Shown one piece after another: positions 1-8,714 of a DNA stretch of 11,675 nt. The DNA is from Georgenia sp. Lineage in GTDB: Bacteria > Actinomycetota > Actinomycetes > Actinomycetales > Actinomycetaceae. Numbering within the stretch: position 1 is the stretch's first letter; each line of letters starts with the position of its first letter. A program made the position numbers and the translations under genes. The notes under the pieces are model-generated. The model ran no database searches, was not told the DNA's origin, and saw only the letters and a list, made by a program, of their open reading frames with translations. Location: NCBI GenBank assembly GCA_027322565.1, contig DAHVRG010000051.1:1-11675 (forward strand), given 5' to 3'.

Positions 1-7
1 CGAGACG

Positions 8-799
8 TCAGGCCTGCAGCGCCTTCGTGGCCGGGACGTCGACGAGCCACAGGGTGCGGGCACGCGCCTGGACGCGCCCCGCGGGGACGCTCTCGCCGTC
101 TCCGGTGCCGTCCGCGGACTCGGGCAGCGATGTGCGCTGCAGCCCGGCGGCGACGGCGTCCGCCTTGCCCTCGCCGGAGACGATGAGCCACACCTGCTGT
201 GCCGCGTTCAGGGTCGGCAGGGTGAGGCTGACGCGCTCGGACGGCGGCTTGGGGGAGTCGGACTCGGCCAGCGCGCCAAGCGACTCGACGTCGAGGCTGG
301 GCCGGCCCGGGAAGAGCGAGGCGACGTGACCGTCGGGCCCCATCCCGAGGAGGACGACGGCGATCTCCGGGATCTGCGCACCCGGGGCGGCGAAGCCGGC
401 GAGCTCCTCGGTGTATGCCCGCGCGGCTGCCTCGACGTCGGACACGCGGTCCGGACCCGGGACGGTGTGGAGGTTCTCCTTCGGCAGGGGAACCCGGCTG
501 AACAGCACGTCGATCGCCTCGCGGTCGATGCGGTGCTCGTGCCCGTCCGGGACGAAACGCTCGTCGCCCCACCACACGTGGACCGCGCTCCAGTCGACGG
601 CGTCCCGCAGGGGGTCCTCGCCGGCGGCGCGCAGCACGTCGATGAGGATGCTGCCGCCGGTGACGGCCACGTGGACGGGGGTGGTCACCGACTGGGCGTC
701 GATCAGCGTGAGGAGGAAGCGCGCCGCGGTGGCGCGGGCGAGGAGCCCGCCGTCGGGGTGGACGACGACGGGCGGGTGGTCGGCAGTGGGCTCGGTCAA
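8..799 (-). CDS. pgl: 6-phosphogluconolactonase (Pgl, DevB family)
   Basis: Cytosolic enzyme hydrolysing 6-phosphoglucono-1,5-lactone to 6-phosphogluconate, the second step of the oxidative pentose-phosphate pathway. The 263-residue length is typical of the SOL/DevB family. Visible family motifs are VTGGS (about 46-50), WWGDERFVP (76-84) and the glycine-rich LGMGPDGHVASLFPG (151-165). The start chosen is TTG at 799: an AGGAG stands 7 nt before it (807-811), and the opcA stop codon ends 1 nt before it, so translation is probably coupled. The frame stays open upstream inside opcA, but that stretch is Arg/Ser-rich shadow sequence. A short acidic, Gly/Ser-rich stretch (about 223-240) before the C-terminal strand looks like a lineage insertion. 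It is the last gene of the operon visible; the stop lies 7 nt from the window edge, so any following gene or terminator is out of view. The function call is secure; the exact start is less so. Confidence 0.95.
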   Translation of the reverse strand: MTEPTADHPPVVVHPDGGLLARATAARFLLTLIDAQSVTTPVHVAVTGGSILIDVLRAAGEDPLRDAVDWSAVHVWWGDERFVPDGHEHRIDREAIDVLFSRVPLPKENLHTVPGPDRVSDVEAAARAYTEELAGFAAPGAQIPEIAVVLLGMGPDGHVASLFPGRPSLDVESLGALAESDSPKPPSERVSLTLPTLNAAQQVWLIVSGEGKADAVAAGLQRTSLPESADGTGDGESVPAGRVQARARTLWLVDVPATKALQA

Positions 800-800
800 C

Positions 801-1736
801 TCACTTCTCCTTCGGTGGGGTGACGAGCGGGAGCCCACGGGTGAGCACCCGCCCGTAGGTCTCGTCGGCGTCGAGGCGACGCAGCTCCTCGGTGAGGCAG
901 TCCGCGAGGATGCGCTCGGGCAGGTTGATCCGCTGGTCGATGCGCCCAGGACGGCTGAGGAACGCGACGCTGGCGCCCGGCTCGCGGCGCAGCGTGATCG
1001 GTCCGGGCTCCCGCTCCAGCTCGACCCGGGTGATGGCGCGCGACTCCTCGACCCCGATCTCCACCGGGACACCGAGCGACTCCGCGAGCCACGCCGCGAG
1101 GATGTACACCGAGGGCCGTTCGTCTGCGCCGGTGACCCGGACGCGGGTGATCGGCACGTGGGGCGGCTCGTCGAGCGTGGCGGCCAGCAGTCCTCGCCAC
1201 AGGGTGACGCGGGCCCACGACAGGTCCGTGTCGCCCGGGGCGTAGCCCGGCGCCAGGGACCGCAGCATCTCCAGGGGTGCCTCACCGGCCGTGACGTCGG
1301 TGATGCGCCGCTGCGCCATCGCGCCGAGCGGGTCCCGGCTGGGGACGGCCGGCGGCCGGTCGGTCCACCACACGACGATCGGGGCGTCGGGGAGGAGCAG
1401 CGGCATGACGAGGGTGTCGATGGCGTCGGCCGGTCCGCCGCGCGGCTGGAGGATGACGACCTCGCTGAGGCCTGCGTCGCCGCCCACCCGGATCTGGGCG
1501 TCGATGCTCGCCGGCCCGTCGCCGCCCTCTCCCGCGACGACCGCGATGATCCGGCACGGGTGCTCGCGGGAGGCGCCGTTCGCGGCGTTGATCCCGCGCT
1601 CCGCCCCGGCGAGGTCGTCGGCGACGATGATGAGGGTAAGGACGCGGGTGAACGTCAGCGCCCCGCTCGCGCGGCGCAGGGCGGTGAGCTTGGCGCTGAC
1701 CGCGGCGGCGGTGGTGCCATGCATCGTGGTGAACAT
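801..1736 (-). CDS. opcA: Glucose-6-phosphate dehydrogenase assembly protein OpcA
   Basis: OpcA is the partner protein needed for assembly and full, redox-sensitive activity of G6PDH in cyanobacteria; actinobacteria keep it next to zwf. It is not itself known as an enzyme. The 311-residue length fits actinobacterial members. Conserved blocks are TRVLTLIIVADD (30-41), NGASREHPCRI (53-63), the hydrophobic LLLPDAPIVVWWTDRPP (113-129) and TDLSWARVTLWRGLL (170-184). The start is ATG at 1736: a GAGGAGA (1744-1750) lies 7 nt upstream and overlaps the last base of the zwf stop codon. A longer reading into zwf is possible but has no such signal and is shadow sequence. It lies 13 nt after zwf and 1 nt before pgl, consistent with one transcript. 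No signal peptide or membrane segment is seen. The call is firm from motifs and context together. Confidence 0.94.
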   Translation of the reverse strand: MFTTMHGTTAAAVSAKLTALRRASGALTFTRVLTLIIVADDLAGAERGINAANGASREHPCRIIAVVAGEGGDGPASIDAQIRVGGDAGLSEVVILQPRGGPADAIDTLVMPLLLPDAPIVVWWTDRPPAVPSRDPLGAMAQRRITDVTAGEAPLEMLRSLAPGYAPGDTDLSWARVTLWRGLLAATLDEPPHVPITRVRVTGADERPSVYILAAWLAESLGVPVEIGVEESRAITRVELEREPGPITLRREPGASVAFLSRPGRIDQRINLPERILADCLTEELRRLDADETYGRVLTRGLPLVTPPKEK

Positions 1737-1749
1737 GCTCGTCTCTCCT

Positions 1750-3288
1750 CTACGGCAGCCGCCAGCGGCGGCCGTCGCGTGCCAGCATCTCGTCGGCGCT
1801 CGTCGGGCCCCAGGACCCGGGTCGGTACGGCTCGGGGCTGCCTCCCGAGTCCCAGAACTCGATGACCGGGTCGAGGATCCGCCAGGACAGCTCGACCTCA
1901 CGCTGGTGGGGGAAGAGCGGCGGGTCGCCGAGCAGGACGTCGAGGATGAGCCGCTCGTAGGCCTCGGGCGAGTTCTCGGTGAAGGCGTTCCCGTAGCCGA
2001 AGTCCATCGTCACGTCGCGGACCTCCATCGCCGTCCCGGGGACCTTCGCGCCGAAGCGGATGGTCACGCCCTCGTCCGGCTGCACCCGGAACACGAGCGC
2101 GTTCTGGCCGAGCTCCCCGGAGTGGCCGAGGTCGAACGGCAGATGGGGTGCACGCTTGAACACGACGGCGATCTCGGTGACCCGTCGTCCCAGCCGTTTG
2201 CCGGCGCGCAGGTAGAACGGCACCCCGGCCCAGCGGCGCGACTCCACCTCGAGGCGCATGGCGGCGTAGGTCTCGGTGGTCGAGCCGGGTGCGATGCCGT
2301 CCTCCTGGAGGTAGCCACGCACGTGCTCACCGCCCTGCCACCCGGCGGCGTACTGGCCCCGCGCCGTCGTCGTGGCGAGGTCGTCACCGAGCCGGACCGC
2401 GGAGAGCACCTTCTCCTTCTCCCGGCGCAGCGCGTCCGCGTCGAAGGAGAACGGCTCCTCCATCGCGGTGAGCGCGAGGAGCTGGAGGAGGTGGTTCTGG
2501 ATGACGTCGCGCGCGGCGCCGATCCCGTCGTAGTACCCGGCCCGGCTCCCGATGCCGATGTCCTCGGCCATGGTGATCTGGACGTGGTCGACGTAGTGGT
2601 TGTTCCACACCGGCTCGAAGAGCTGGTTGGCGAAGCGCATGGCGAGGATGTTCTGGACGGTCTCCTTGCCGAGGTAGTGGTCGATGCGGAAGACGGAGTC
2701 CTCCGGGAAGACCTGGGAGACGACGGCGTCCAGCTCGCGGGCCGACTCGAGGTTGTGCCCGAACGGCTTCTCGATGACGACGCGCCGCCACGTCTCCGGC
2801 GCAGGCTCGGACAGCCCCGAGCGCTTGAGCTGGTTGAGCACGAGCGGGAAGGACCGGGGCGGGACGGACAGGTAGAACGCGTGGTTCCCACCGGTGCCGC
2901 GTTCGGTGTCCAGAGCCGCGACGGTCCGGGCCAGCTCGTCGAACGCCGCGTCGTCGTCGAACTCACCCTGGACGAAGCGGAACCCGGAGGCCAGCTGCGC
3001 CCAGGTCCGCTCGGAGAACTCGGTCCGGGCGTGCTCGCGCACGGCGTCGTGGACGATCTGCGCGAAGTCCGCGGTGGACCAGTCCCGGCGGGCGAACCCG
3101 GTGAGCGCGAACGAGGGGGGCAGCAGGCCCCGGTTGGCGAGGTCGTAGATCGCGGGCAACAGCTTGCGCTTGGCGAGGTCACCGGTGACCCCGAAGATGA
3201 CCAGGCCGGCCGGCCCGGCGATGCGCGGCAGGCGGCGGTCCCTCGGGTCGCGCAGCGGGTTGGCCGGCGGCGGGGGTGCGGTACTCAT
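1750..3288 (-). CDS. zwf: Glucose-6-phosphate 1-dehydrogenase
   Basis: Oxidises glucose-6-phosphate to 6-phosphogluconolactone with NADP+ (usually), the committed step of the oxidative pentose-phosphate pathway and a major NADPH source. The 512-residue length is normal. The N-terminal Rossmann fingerprint GVTGDLAKRKLLPA is at 33-46, the EKPFG block at 173-177, and the active-site signature RIDHYLGKE at 201-209 with its conserved substrate-binding and catalytic residues. The C-terminal beta+alpha domain follows, with YLRAGKRL-type and FGYGNAF-type blocks. The start is ATG at 3288 with a GAGGAG 3 nt upstream (3292-3297), only 18 nt after the pgi stop. The first about 25 residues are a variable Pro/Arg-rich tail (four prolines in a row), common in actinobacterial copies. 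With opcA directly downstream this is the OpcA-dependent type. NAD+ versus NADP+ preference cannot be settled from what I can see. Confidence 0.97.
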   Translation of the reverse strand: MSTAPPPPANPLRDPRDRRLPRIAGPAGLVIFGVTGDLAKRKLLPAIYDLANRGLLPPSFALTGFARRDWSTADFAQIVHDAVREHARTEFSERTWAQLASGFRFVQGEFDDDAAFDELARTVAALDTERGTGGNHAFYLSVPPRSFPLVLNQLKRSGLSEPAPETWRRVVIEKPFGHNLESARELDAVVSQVFPEDSVFRIDHYLGKETVQNILAMRFANQLFEPVWNNHYVDHVQITMAEDIGIGSRAGYYDGIGAARDVIQNHLLQLLALTAMEEPFSFDADALRREKEKVLSAVRLGDDLATTTARGQYAAGWQGGEHVRGYLQEDGIAPGSTTETYAAMRLEVESRRWAGVPFYLRAGKRLGRRVTEIAVVFKRAPHLPFDLGHSGELGQNALVFRVQPDEGVTIRFGAKVPGTAMEVRDVTMDFGYGNAFTENSPEAYERLILDVLLGDPPLFPHQREVELSWRILDPVIEFWDSGGSPEPYRPGSWGPTSADEMLARDGRRWRLP

Positions 3289-3306
3289 GGTCTCCTCACG
3301 GCCGAG

Positions 3307-5064
3307 TCAGGTGCTTCGGCGCGCCAGGCTACCCGTGAGCCAGGCCAGGGCGTCGGGGGTGTCCACGTGGAGACGCACCACCGGCCGGCCGAGGCGGGTG
3401 AGCACGCGCGCGTCGGCGTCCGCCTGGGCCGTAACGAGCTCGGTGAAGTCGAAGTCACGGCCGGGGATCGAGACGTGCGCGGCGGTCCCACCGGTGACCA
3501 TGAGGTAGACCCCGAGCGGCGGGCCGCCCTTGTGGAGCTGGCCGGTGGAGTGCAGGTACCGCGGGCCCCAGCCGAAGGTCACCGGCCGACCGGTGCGCCG
3601 GGCGAGGCCGTCCCGCACCCCGCGCAGGAGGTCCGCGGCCCGTCCCTCCCGGTCGAGGTAGGCGAGCACCGCCACGTAGCCATGGTCCGGGTCGAGCCGC
3701 CCGAGCAGCGTGGCGACGGCGTCCGGGACGGTGTCGACGCCGGCGAGGAGCGAGCGCGGCGCCCGGACCTCGACACCGGAGTCGGTGAACGCGGGCGGCT
3801 CGAGCGAGGGCATCCCGCCGAGGAACTCCCGGGTCGCGGCCTTCGTCGCCTCCACGTCCGGCTGGTCGAAGGGGTTGACGCCGAGCATCCGCCCGGCGAC
3901 CGCGACGGCGTGCTGCCACAGGAGGAACATCCCGCCGAGCGAGCCGGCGACCGTGACCTCCGTGCCGTGTGCGGGCGCGGTGTCCTCCGAGGTGGTGAAC
4001 TCCCCGCTCACCGCGACGTGCGACGTCGGGGCGGAGGCGTCGGCCACCTCGTCCACCTCGGCGGTGACGTCGTCGTCGGTGAGCGGGCAGAGGAGCACCG
4101 GCAGCGTGTGCGGCCCGGGGGCGGCCAGTTCCGGGGCGTTCTCGCCGACGACGACGGGCACGAGCCCACGACCGTCCTTGCCGAGCGACTCCGCGATGAG
4201 CTGCTCGACCCAGTCCGAGAAGCGGTAGAGCCCGCTGCCGGCCTCGACGAGGAGGACCGCGTCACGCAGCGGGCGGGTTCCGGCGAGCGCGGCCCCGAGG
4301 ACGAGCGCCGGGTTGGCCTCGGCGTCCTCCCCGAAGAAGTCCGCGACGTCCGCGGCCTCGTCGAGGAGACGGCCGACGTCGACGCCGGCGAGACCGCTGG
4401 GGACCAGCCCGTAGGCGGACAGCGCCGAGAAGCGGCCGCCCATGCGGGGGTCGGCGGTGAAGACGGCCCGGTAGCCCTCGGACCGGGCCTGCTCCGCGAG
4501 CGGGGACCCCGGCTTGGTGACGACGACGAGATGCCGCGCCGGGTCGAGGCCTGCGGCGCGGAAGGCGCTGACGAACGCCCGGTGGTGGGAGTCCGTCTCG
4601 ACCGTCGTCCCCGACCGGGACGCGACGACGAGGACGGTGCGGCGCAGATCGCCCTCCAGGGCGCGGGCCACCTGCGTCGGTGCGGTCGAGTCCAGAACGG
4701 TCAGCGGGGCCCCGAACGTGCCCGCGACGACCTCCGCTGCGAGCGAGGAGCCCCCCATCCCGGCGAGCACGACACGGTCCAGCCCCTCGGCCCGGAGCTC
4801 GTCGCGCAGCGCCACCACCCGGCCGACGAGGTCGCGGGACGTGCGGTGCAGGTCGGTCCAGCCGAGCCGGTCCGTGACGTGGGGGGCGTGCTGGTCGCCC
4901 CAGAGCGTGGCGTCCTGGGCGCTGAGCCGGGAGGCGACGCGGTCGGCGAGCAGCTCGGGCACGGCGGCGTGCACCGCAGCGGCGGCCGCTCCCGTCGCGC
5001 TGACCTCGACGACCGCGGTCCCCTCGTCGCCGGCCCAGGTGACGACCGCGCTCACCGGGCTCAT
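3307..5064 (-). CDS. pgi: Glucose-6-phosphate isomerase
   Basis: Interconverts glucose-6-phosphate and fructose-6-phosphate, linking glycolysis with the pentose-phosphate genes around it. The 585-residue protein has two SIS sugar-isomerase domains. Motifs in order: [12 protein letters not shown] (101-112), a phosphate-binding SRSGTTVET (149-157; K is commoner at the second position), [16 protein letters not shown] (205-220), a catalytic-Glu block [13 protein letters not shown] (288-300), [14 protein letters not shown] (395-408) and a C-terminal [16 protein letters not shown] (501-516) carrying the conserved His and Lys. It resembles the Pgi half of the bifunctional transaldolase/phosphoglucose isomerase proteins known from other bacteria more than the classical E. 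coli enzyme (a judgement from motif layout, not a search). Its ATG overlaps the tal stop by 4 nt (ATGA), indicating translational coupling; only a weak GGGGCGG precedes it. This gene is absent from the corresponding mycobacterial cluster. Confidence 0.95.
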   Translation of the reverse strand: MSPVSAVVTWAGDEGTAVVEVSATGAAAAAVHAAVPELLADRVASRLSAQDATLWGDQHAPHVTDRLGWTDLHRTSRDLVGRVVALRDELRAEGLDRVVLAGMGGSSLAAEVVAGTFGAPLTVLDSTAPTQVARALEGDLRRTVLVVASRSGTTVETDSHHRAFVSAFRAAGLDPARHLVVVTKPGSPLAEQARSEGYRAVFTADPRMGGRFSALSAYGLVPSGLAGVDVGRLLDEAADVADFFGEDAEANPALVLGAALAGTRPLRDAVLLVEAGSGLYRFSDWVEQLIAESLGKDGRGLVPVVVGENAPELAAPGPHTLPVLLCPLTDDDVTAEVDEVADASAPTSHVAVSGEFTTSEDTAPAHGTEVTVAGSLGGMFLLWQHAVAVAGRMLGVNPFDQPDVEATKAATREFLGGMPSLEPPAFTDSGVEVRAPRSLLAGVDTVPDAVATLLGRLDPDHGYVAVLAYLDREGRAADLLRGVRDGLARRTGRPVTFGWGPRYLHSTGQLHKGGPPLGVYLMVTGGTAAHVSIPGRDFDFTELVTAQADADARVLTRLGRPVVRLHVDTPDALAWLTGSLARRST

Positions 5065-6182
5065 TGCCGCCCCGGCACCTTGAGCCCGGTCGAGACGCGC
5101 TCGGTGAGCTCGTCCCAGCTCTGCTCGAACTTCTCCACACCTTCGGCCTCGAGCCGGTCCATGACGTCCGGGTAGGAGACGCCGAGACGCTCGAGCGTGG
5201 CGAGCACCTCGTGGGCGGCGTCGTACCCGTCACGGACGGTGTCCCCGCGGAGCTCGGCGGGGTCGGCGACTGCCCGCAGGGTGGCCTCGGGCATCGTGTT
5301 GACGACACCGGGGACGACGAGCTCCTCGACGTACTTCGTGTCCCGGTAGGCGGGGTCCTTGACCCCGGTGGAGGCCCAGAGCAGCCGCTGCGGGCGGGCG
5401 CCCGCGGCGGCGAGCGCGGCCCACCGTTCGGTCGCGAAGATCTCCTCGTAGGCCTGGTAGGCGAGCCGGGCGTTGGCGACGGCGACCTGCCCCCGTAGCG
5501 CGCGGGCCTCCTCGGTGCCGAGAGCGTCGAGCTCGGCGTCCACCGCGGTGTCGATCCGGGAGACGAAGAACGAGGCGACGGAGTGGATCGTCGAGAGGTC
5601 CACCCCGGCCGCGTGCGCGCGTTCGAGACCGTCGATGTAGGCCGCGGCCACGGCCCGGTAGCGGTCGAGGGAGAAGATGAGCGTGACGTTGACGCTGATG
5701 CCCTCGGCGGTCGCCGCGGTGATCGCCGGCAGCCCCTCGGCCGTCGCCGGGATCTTCACCAGGAGGTTGGGTCGGTCGACGAGCTGCCACAGCTCGCGCG
5801 CCTGGGCGAGCGTGCCGTCCGTGTCGTGGGCGAGGTAGGGGTCGACCTCGATCGACACCCGGCCGTCCACGCCGTCGGTGCGGGCGTGGATCTCGGCGAA
5901 GCGGTCACACGCGGCACGGACGTCGGCGGTGGTGAGCGAGGTGATCGCCGTCGTGACGTCGGCGTGCTGCTCGGCCAGCGCTGCGAGGTCGGCGTCGTAC
6001 CGGGCCCCCTCGGACATCGCGGAGGCGAAGATCGACGGGTTCGTCGTGACCCCGACGACGTGGTCCTCGGCGATGAGCGAGGCGAGGGACTGGGCGCCGC
6101 CGCCCTCGAGCCGCTCCCGGGAGAGGTCGTCCAACCAGATCGACACGCCGAGACGACTGAGCTCGGCGAGGTGGTTCGTCAT
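5061..6182 (-). CDS. tal: Transaldolase
   Basis: Transfers a dihydroxyacetone unit from sedoheptulose-7-phosphate to glyceraldehyde-3-phosphate, giving erythrose-4-phosphate and fructose-6-phosphate, through a lysine Schiff base. The 373-residue length matches the longer actinobacterial transaldolases. Signatures are [14 protein letters not shown] (42-55), the active-site segment [16 protein letters not shown] (139-154) with K143 the likely Schiff-base lysine, [15 protein letters not shown] (161-175) and [21 protein letters not shown] (about 268-288). The start is ATG at 6182, with a strong AGGAGGA (6189-6195) 6 nt upstream. The frame stays open far upstream inside tkt, but that part is Arg/Pro/Ser-rich shadow. 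It follows tkt after a 55-nt gap containing a large hairpin, and its stop overlaps the pgi start. Its product fructose-6-phosphate is the substrate of the Pgi encoded next. Confidence 0.96.
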   Translation of the reverse strand: MTNHLAELSRLGVSIWLDDLSRERLEGGGAQSLASLIAEDHVVGVTTNPSIFASAMSEGARYDADLAALAEQHADVTTAITSLTTADVRAACDRFAEIHARTDGVDGRVSIEVDPYLAHDTDGTLAQARELWQLVDRPNLLVKIPATAEGLPAITAATAEGISVNVTLIFSLDRYRAVAAAYIDGLERAHAAGVDLSTIHSVASFFVSRIDTAVDAELDALGTEEARALRGQVAVANARLAYQAYEEIFATERWAALAAAGARPQRLLWASTGVKDPAYRDTKYVEELVVPGVVNTMPEATLRAVADPAELRGDTVRDGYDAAHEVLATLERLGVSYPDVMDRLEAEGVEKFEQSWDELTERVSTGLKVPGRQ

Positions 6183-6203
6183 GTCTGCTCCTCCTAGGAA
6201 GGC

Positions 6204-6231
6204 GGGCCCGGCGGCATGCGCCGCCGGGCCC
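6204..6231 (-). terminator. Perfect 12-bp GC hairpin in the tkt-tal gap (attenuator, partial terminator or processing site)
   Basis: Positions 6204-6215 (GGGCCCGGCGGC) are the exact reverse complement of 6220-6231, with a 4-nt loop ATGC. The hairpin starts 6 nt after the tkt stop codon and ends about 9 nt before the tal ribosome-binding site. No T-run follows in the tkt direction, so it is not a classical rho-independent terminator; T-less GC hairpins are often suggested to serve in actinobacteria. As tal has a strong binding site but no clear promoter in the gap, partial read-through or mRNA stabilisation that lowers tal-pgi-zwf-opcA-pgl relative to tkt is the likely role (inference). Confidence 0.6.
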
Positions 6232-6237
6232 AGTGTG

Positions 6238-8409
6238 CTACTTCGGCAGGTCTCCCGTACCACCCTTGGCCGGCTCCTGGTCAGCGCCGGGGGAGTCGTG
6301 GCCGGCGGCGGCGAGGGACTCGCGGGCCTTGGCCACGGTCGCCTCGGCGGTGATGCCGAACTCCTCGTACAGCCGCTGGTAGGCGGCGGAGGCACCGTAG
6401 TGCTCGAGGCTGACCGAGCGTCCGGCGTCGCCGACGATCTCGTGCCATCCCTGGGCGACCGCGGCCTCCACCGAGACCCGGGCCTTGACGGAGGAGGGCA
6501 GGACCTCCTCCTGGTAGGCGTCGTCCTGCTCGGCGAACCACTCGCGGCACGGCATCGACACGACGCGGGTGGCCACGCCCTGCTCCTGGAGCGTCTCCCG
6601 GGCGGCGAGGGCGATCTGGACCTCGGAGCCGGTCGCGATGAGGATGACGTCCGGGGCGCCGTCGGTGGCCTCGGCGAGCACGTAGGCGCCGCGGGCCACG
6701 CCCTCGGCACTGGCCAGGGTGTCGCCCTCGGCTGCGCCGGTGCCGCGCTCCGGGTTCGGGACGTTCTGCCGCGTGAGGATGAGGCCGGCGGGCCGCTCCG
6801 TGTTCTCCAGGATGGTGCGCCACGCGACGGCGACCTCGGCGGCGTCGGCCGGCCGCACGACGTCGAGGCCGGGGATCGCGCGCAGGGCGGCGAGGTGCTC
6901 GATCGGCTGGTGCGTCGGGCCGTCCTCACCGAGGCCGATGGAGTCGTGGGTCCACACGAAGGTCGTCGGGATGCCCATGAGCGCGGCGAGACGCACCGAG
7001 GGGCGCATGTAGTCGGAGAAGGTGAGGAAGGTGCCGCCGTAGGGGCGGGTGAGCCCGTGGAGGGTGATCCCGTTGAGGATGGCGCCCATCCCGTGCTCCC
7101 GGATCCCGAAGTGGAGCGTGCGTCCGTAGGGGTTGCCGGGGAACATCTTGCTCGACCGCTCGACGGGCAGGAACGAGGGCTCGCCCTTCATCGTCGTGTT
7201 GTTGGAGCCTGCGAGGTCGGCCGAGCCACCCCACAGCTCGGGCAGCACGGGGGCGAGCGCGGACAGCACCGTGCCGGACGCGGAGCGGGTCGAGACGTCC
7301 TTGCCCGGCTCGAACGTGGGCAGCGCGTCGGCCCAGCCCTCGGGGAGCTCACGTGCCTGGAGCCGGTCGAGGAGGGCGGCGCCGTCGGGGTTGGCGGTGC
7401 GCCACGCCCGGTAGGACGTCTCCCACTCGGCCCGGGCGGCGGCACCGCGGTCGCGGACCTGACGGACGTGGGAGAGCACCTCGTCGGTGACCTCGAAGTT
7501 CTTCTCGGGGTCGAACCCGAGGACCTCCTTCAGCGCCCGGACCTCGTCGGTGCCGAGTGCCGAGCCGTGGATGGCCCCGGTGTTCTGCTTCGTGGGCGAG
7601 GGCCACCCGATGATCGTGCGGAGCGCGATGATCGTCGGCCGCTTGGTCTCCGCCTCGCCGGCCCGGATGGCGGCGAGGAGTGCGTCGGCGTCCTCCTCGT
7701 AGGTGGTGTCGCCCTGCGTCCAGTCGACGCGCTCGGTGTGCCAGCCGTAGGCGGCGTACCGGGCGAGCACGTCCTCGTGGAAGGCGATGTTCGTGTCGTC
7801 CTCGATGGAGATGCGGTTGTCGTCCCAGATGACGATGAGGTTGCCCAGCTCCTGGAGCCCGGCGAGCGCGCTGGCCTCGTGGGTGACACCCTCCTGGAGG
7901 TCACCGTCGGAGGCGATGACGTAGACGCGGTGGTCGAAGGGGCTCGTGCCCGCAGCGGCGTCGGGGTCGAGCAGGCCCCGGGCCCGGCGGGCGGCCATGG
8001 CCATGCCGACCGCGTTGGCCAGCCCCTGGCCGAGCGGGCCGGTCGTCACCTCGACGCCCTCGGTGTGGCGGTACTCGGGGTGGCCCGGGGTCTTCGAGCC
8101 CCACGTGCGCAGCGCCTCGATGTCCTCGAGCTCCAGGCCGTAGCCGGAGTAGTAGAGCTGGATGTACTGGGTGAGCGCGGTGTGACCGGCGGAGAGCACG
8201 AAGCGGTCCCGGCCCAGCCAGTGCGGGTCGGAGGGGTCGTGCCGCATGACGTTCTGGTAGAGCAGGTAGGCGGCCGGGGCGAGGCTCATCGCGGTGCCCG
8301 GGTGCCCGCTACCCGCCTTCTGGACGGCGTCCGCCGCCAGGACGCGTGCGGTGTCGATCGCGCGTCGGTCGAGTTCGGTCCATCCGGTGTGGCTGGGGCT
8401 GGTGCTCAC
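6238..8409 (-). CDS. tkt: Transketolase
   Basis: Thiamine-diphosphate enzyme moving two-carbon units between ketose and aldose phosphates in the non-oxidative pentose-phosphate branch. The 723-residue length is usual for actinobacteria. Seen: [18 protein letters not shown] (28-45), [16 protein letters not shown] (122-137), the ThDP/Mg-binding block from GDLQEG (169-174) to DDN (196-198), [13 protein letters not shown] (432-444) with catalytic Glu near 438, and [15 protein letters not shown] (488-502). The C-terminal tail after about 700 is low-complexity Gly/Asp/Pro. The start is GTG at 8409 with GAGGAG (8415-8420) 5 nt upstream; an ATG at 8411-8413 is out of frame. It is the first gene of the operon and is divergent from ctaB, as in Mycobacterium tuberculosis. 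Transcription probably starts in 8410-8500. Confidence 0.97.
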   Translation of the reverse strand: MSTSPSHTGWTELDRRAIDTARVLAADAVQKAGSGHPGTAMSLAPAAYLLYQNVMRHDPSDPHWLGRDRFVLSAGHTALTQYIQLYYSGYGLELEDIEALRTWGSKTPGHPEYRHTEGVEVTTGPLGQGLANAVGMAMAARRARGLLDPDAAAGTSPFDHRVYVIASDGDLQEGVTHEASALAGLQELGNLIVIWDDNRISIEDDTNIAFHEDVLARYAAYGWHTERVDWTQGDTTYEEDADALLAAIRAGEAETKRPTIIALRTIIGWPSPTKQNTGAIHGSALGTDEVRALKEVLGFDPEKNFEVTDEVLSHVRQVRDRGAAARAEWETSYRAWRTANPDGAALLDRLQARELPEGWADALPTFEPGKDVSTRSASGTVLSALAPVLPELWGGSADLAGSNNTTMKGEPSFLPVERSSKMFPGNPYGRTLHFGIREHGMGAILNGITLHGLTRPYGGTFLTFSDYMRPSVRLAALMGIPTTFVWTHDSIGLGEDGPTHQPIEHLAALRAIPGLDVVRPADAAEVAVAWRTILENTERPAGLILTRQNVPNPERGTGAAEGDTLASAEGVARGAYVLAEATDGAPDVILIATGSEVQIALAARETLQEQGVATRVVSMPCREWFAEQDDAYQEEVLPSSVKARVSVEAAVAQGWHEIVGDAGRSVSLEHYGASAAYQRLYEEFGITAEATVAKARESLAAAGHDSPGADQEPAKGGTGDLPK

Positions 8410-8434
8410 TCATTCTCCTCGGTGTACGGCTGGC

Positions 8435-8460
8435 TCCTCCGGCCGGATCCGTCCGGAGGA
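8435..8460 (-). promoter_or_regulatory. Nested hairpin in the presumed tkt 5' leader
   Basis: TCCTCCGG (8435-8442) is the exact reverse complement of 8453-8460, and the loop contains the palindrome CGGATCCG (8444-8451). On the tkt strand the structure ends about 15 nt before the GAGGAG ribosome-binding site. The 5' arm on that strand begins with UCCUCC, which could alternatively pair with GAGGA of the binding site, so competing folds are conceivable. A role in control is inference only; the repeat itself is directly visible. Confidence 0.4.
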
Positions 8461-8474
8461 CACGGATGTCATCG

Positions 8475-8480
8475 ACCCTA
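8475..8480 (-). promoter_or_regulatory. Candidate -10 element for the tkt operon
   Basis: On the minus strand these bases read TAGGGT, matching the actinobacterial TANNNT -10 pattern, about 65 nt upstream of the tkt GTG. Transcription would begin near 8467, just before the leader hairpin. No convincing -35 hexamer stands 16-19 nt upstream, which is common for actinobacterial promoters. Such a short motif can occur by chance, so this is tentative. Confidence 0.3.
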
Positions 8481-8597
8481 TCCGCCGCCCCCTGCAGCGG
8501 CGCGACGGTTGCCGTCTCGTGCCGACGTCGCCCAGTGTGAGGAAATCGGCACCGGATCGCACCGCGGGGGAGTGGCAGGATCGGACGGGGTCAACCG

Positions 8598-8603
8598 TAG
8601 GAT
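8598..8603 (+). promoter_or_regulatory. Candidate -10 element for ctaB-xerD
   Basis: TAGGAT fits the TANNNT -10 consensus and would place the transcript start near 8610, giving a leader of about 105 nt before the chosen ctaB start. No clear -35 is seen. A second candidate, TAGTCT at 8666-8671, would give a leader of about 37 nt. Neither can be preferred from sequence alone. The rest of the 305-nt divergent gap (8410-8714) shows no other gene or repeat that I can support. Confidence 0.3.
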
Positions 8604-8714
8604 GGTGTGACCCGCGCTGTCCGCGACGGTCGGAGCGCGAGATGGGAAGTGGAACGACGCGTGCGTAGTCTGCAACCGGTGCCCGAGCGCCAGACCCAGG
8701 AGGTGGCACCCCAC

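Noticed and set aside
1291-5175. A 1294-codon plus-strand open frame antisense to opcA, zwf and pgi
   Set aside because: Its translation is Arg/Gly/Val/Asp-rich without any recognisable domain, and it mirrors well-identified genes on the other strand. Long antisense open frames are expected in DNA of this GC content because stop codons are rare.
5878-8610. A 910-codon plus-strand open frame antisense to tal and tkt
   Set aside because: Low-complexity translation with no motif, fully opposite to conserved tal and tkt sequence, and running into the divergent promoter region; explained by GC bias.
8410-8709. A 99-codon minus-strand frame in the tkt-ctaB gap, possible leader peptide gene
   Set aside because: No ribosome-binding site, composition unlike a real protein (Arg/Ser/Pro-rich), and it overlaps the ctaB binding site and candidate promoters of both directions.
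8607-8714. N-terminal extension of ctaB back to the GTG at 8607
   Set aside because: The extension is Arg-rich and not typical of CtaB, the codon sits about where a TAGGAT -10 would place the transcript start, and AGGAGG at 8698-8703 favours the GTG at 8715. Residual uncertainty remains about 8703 versus 8715.
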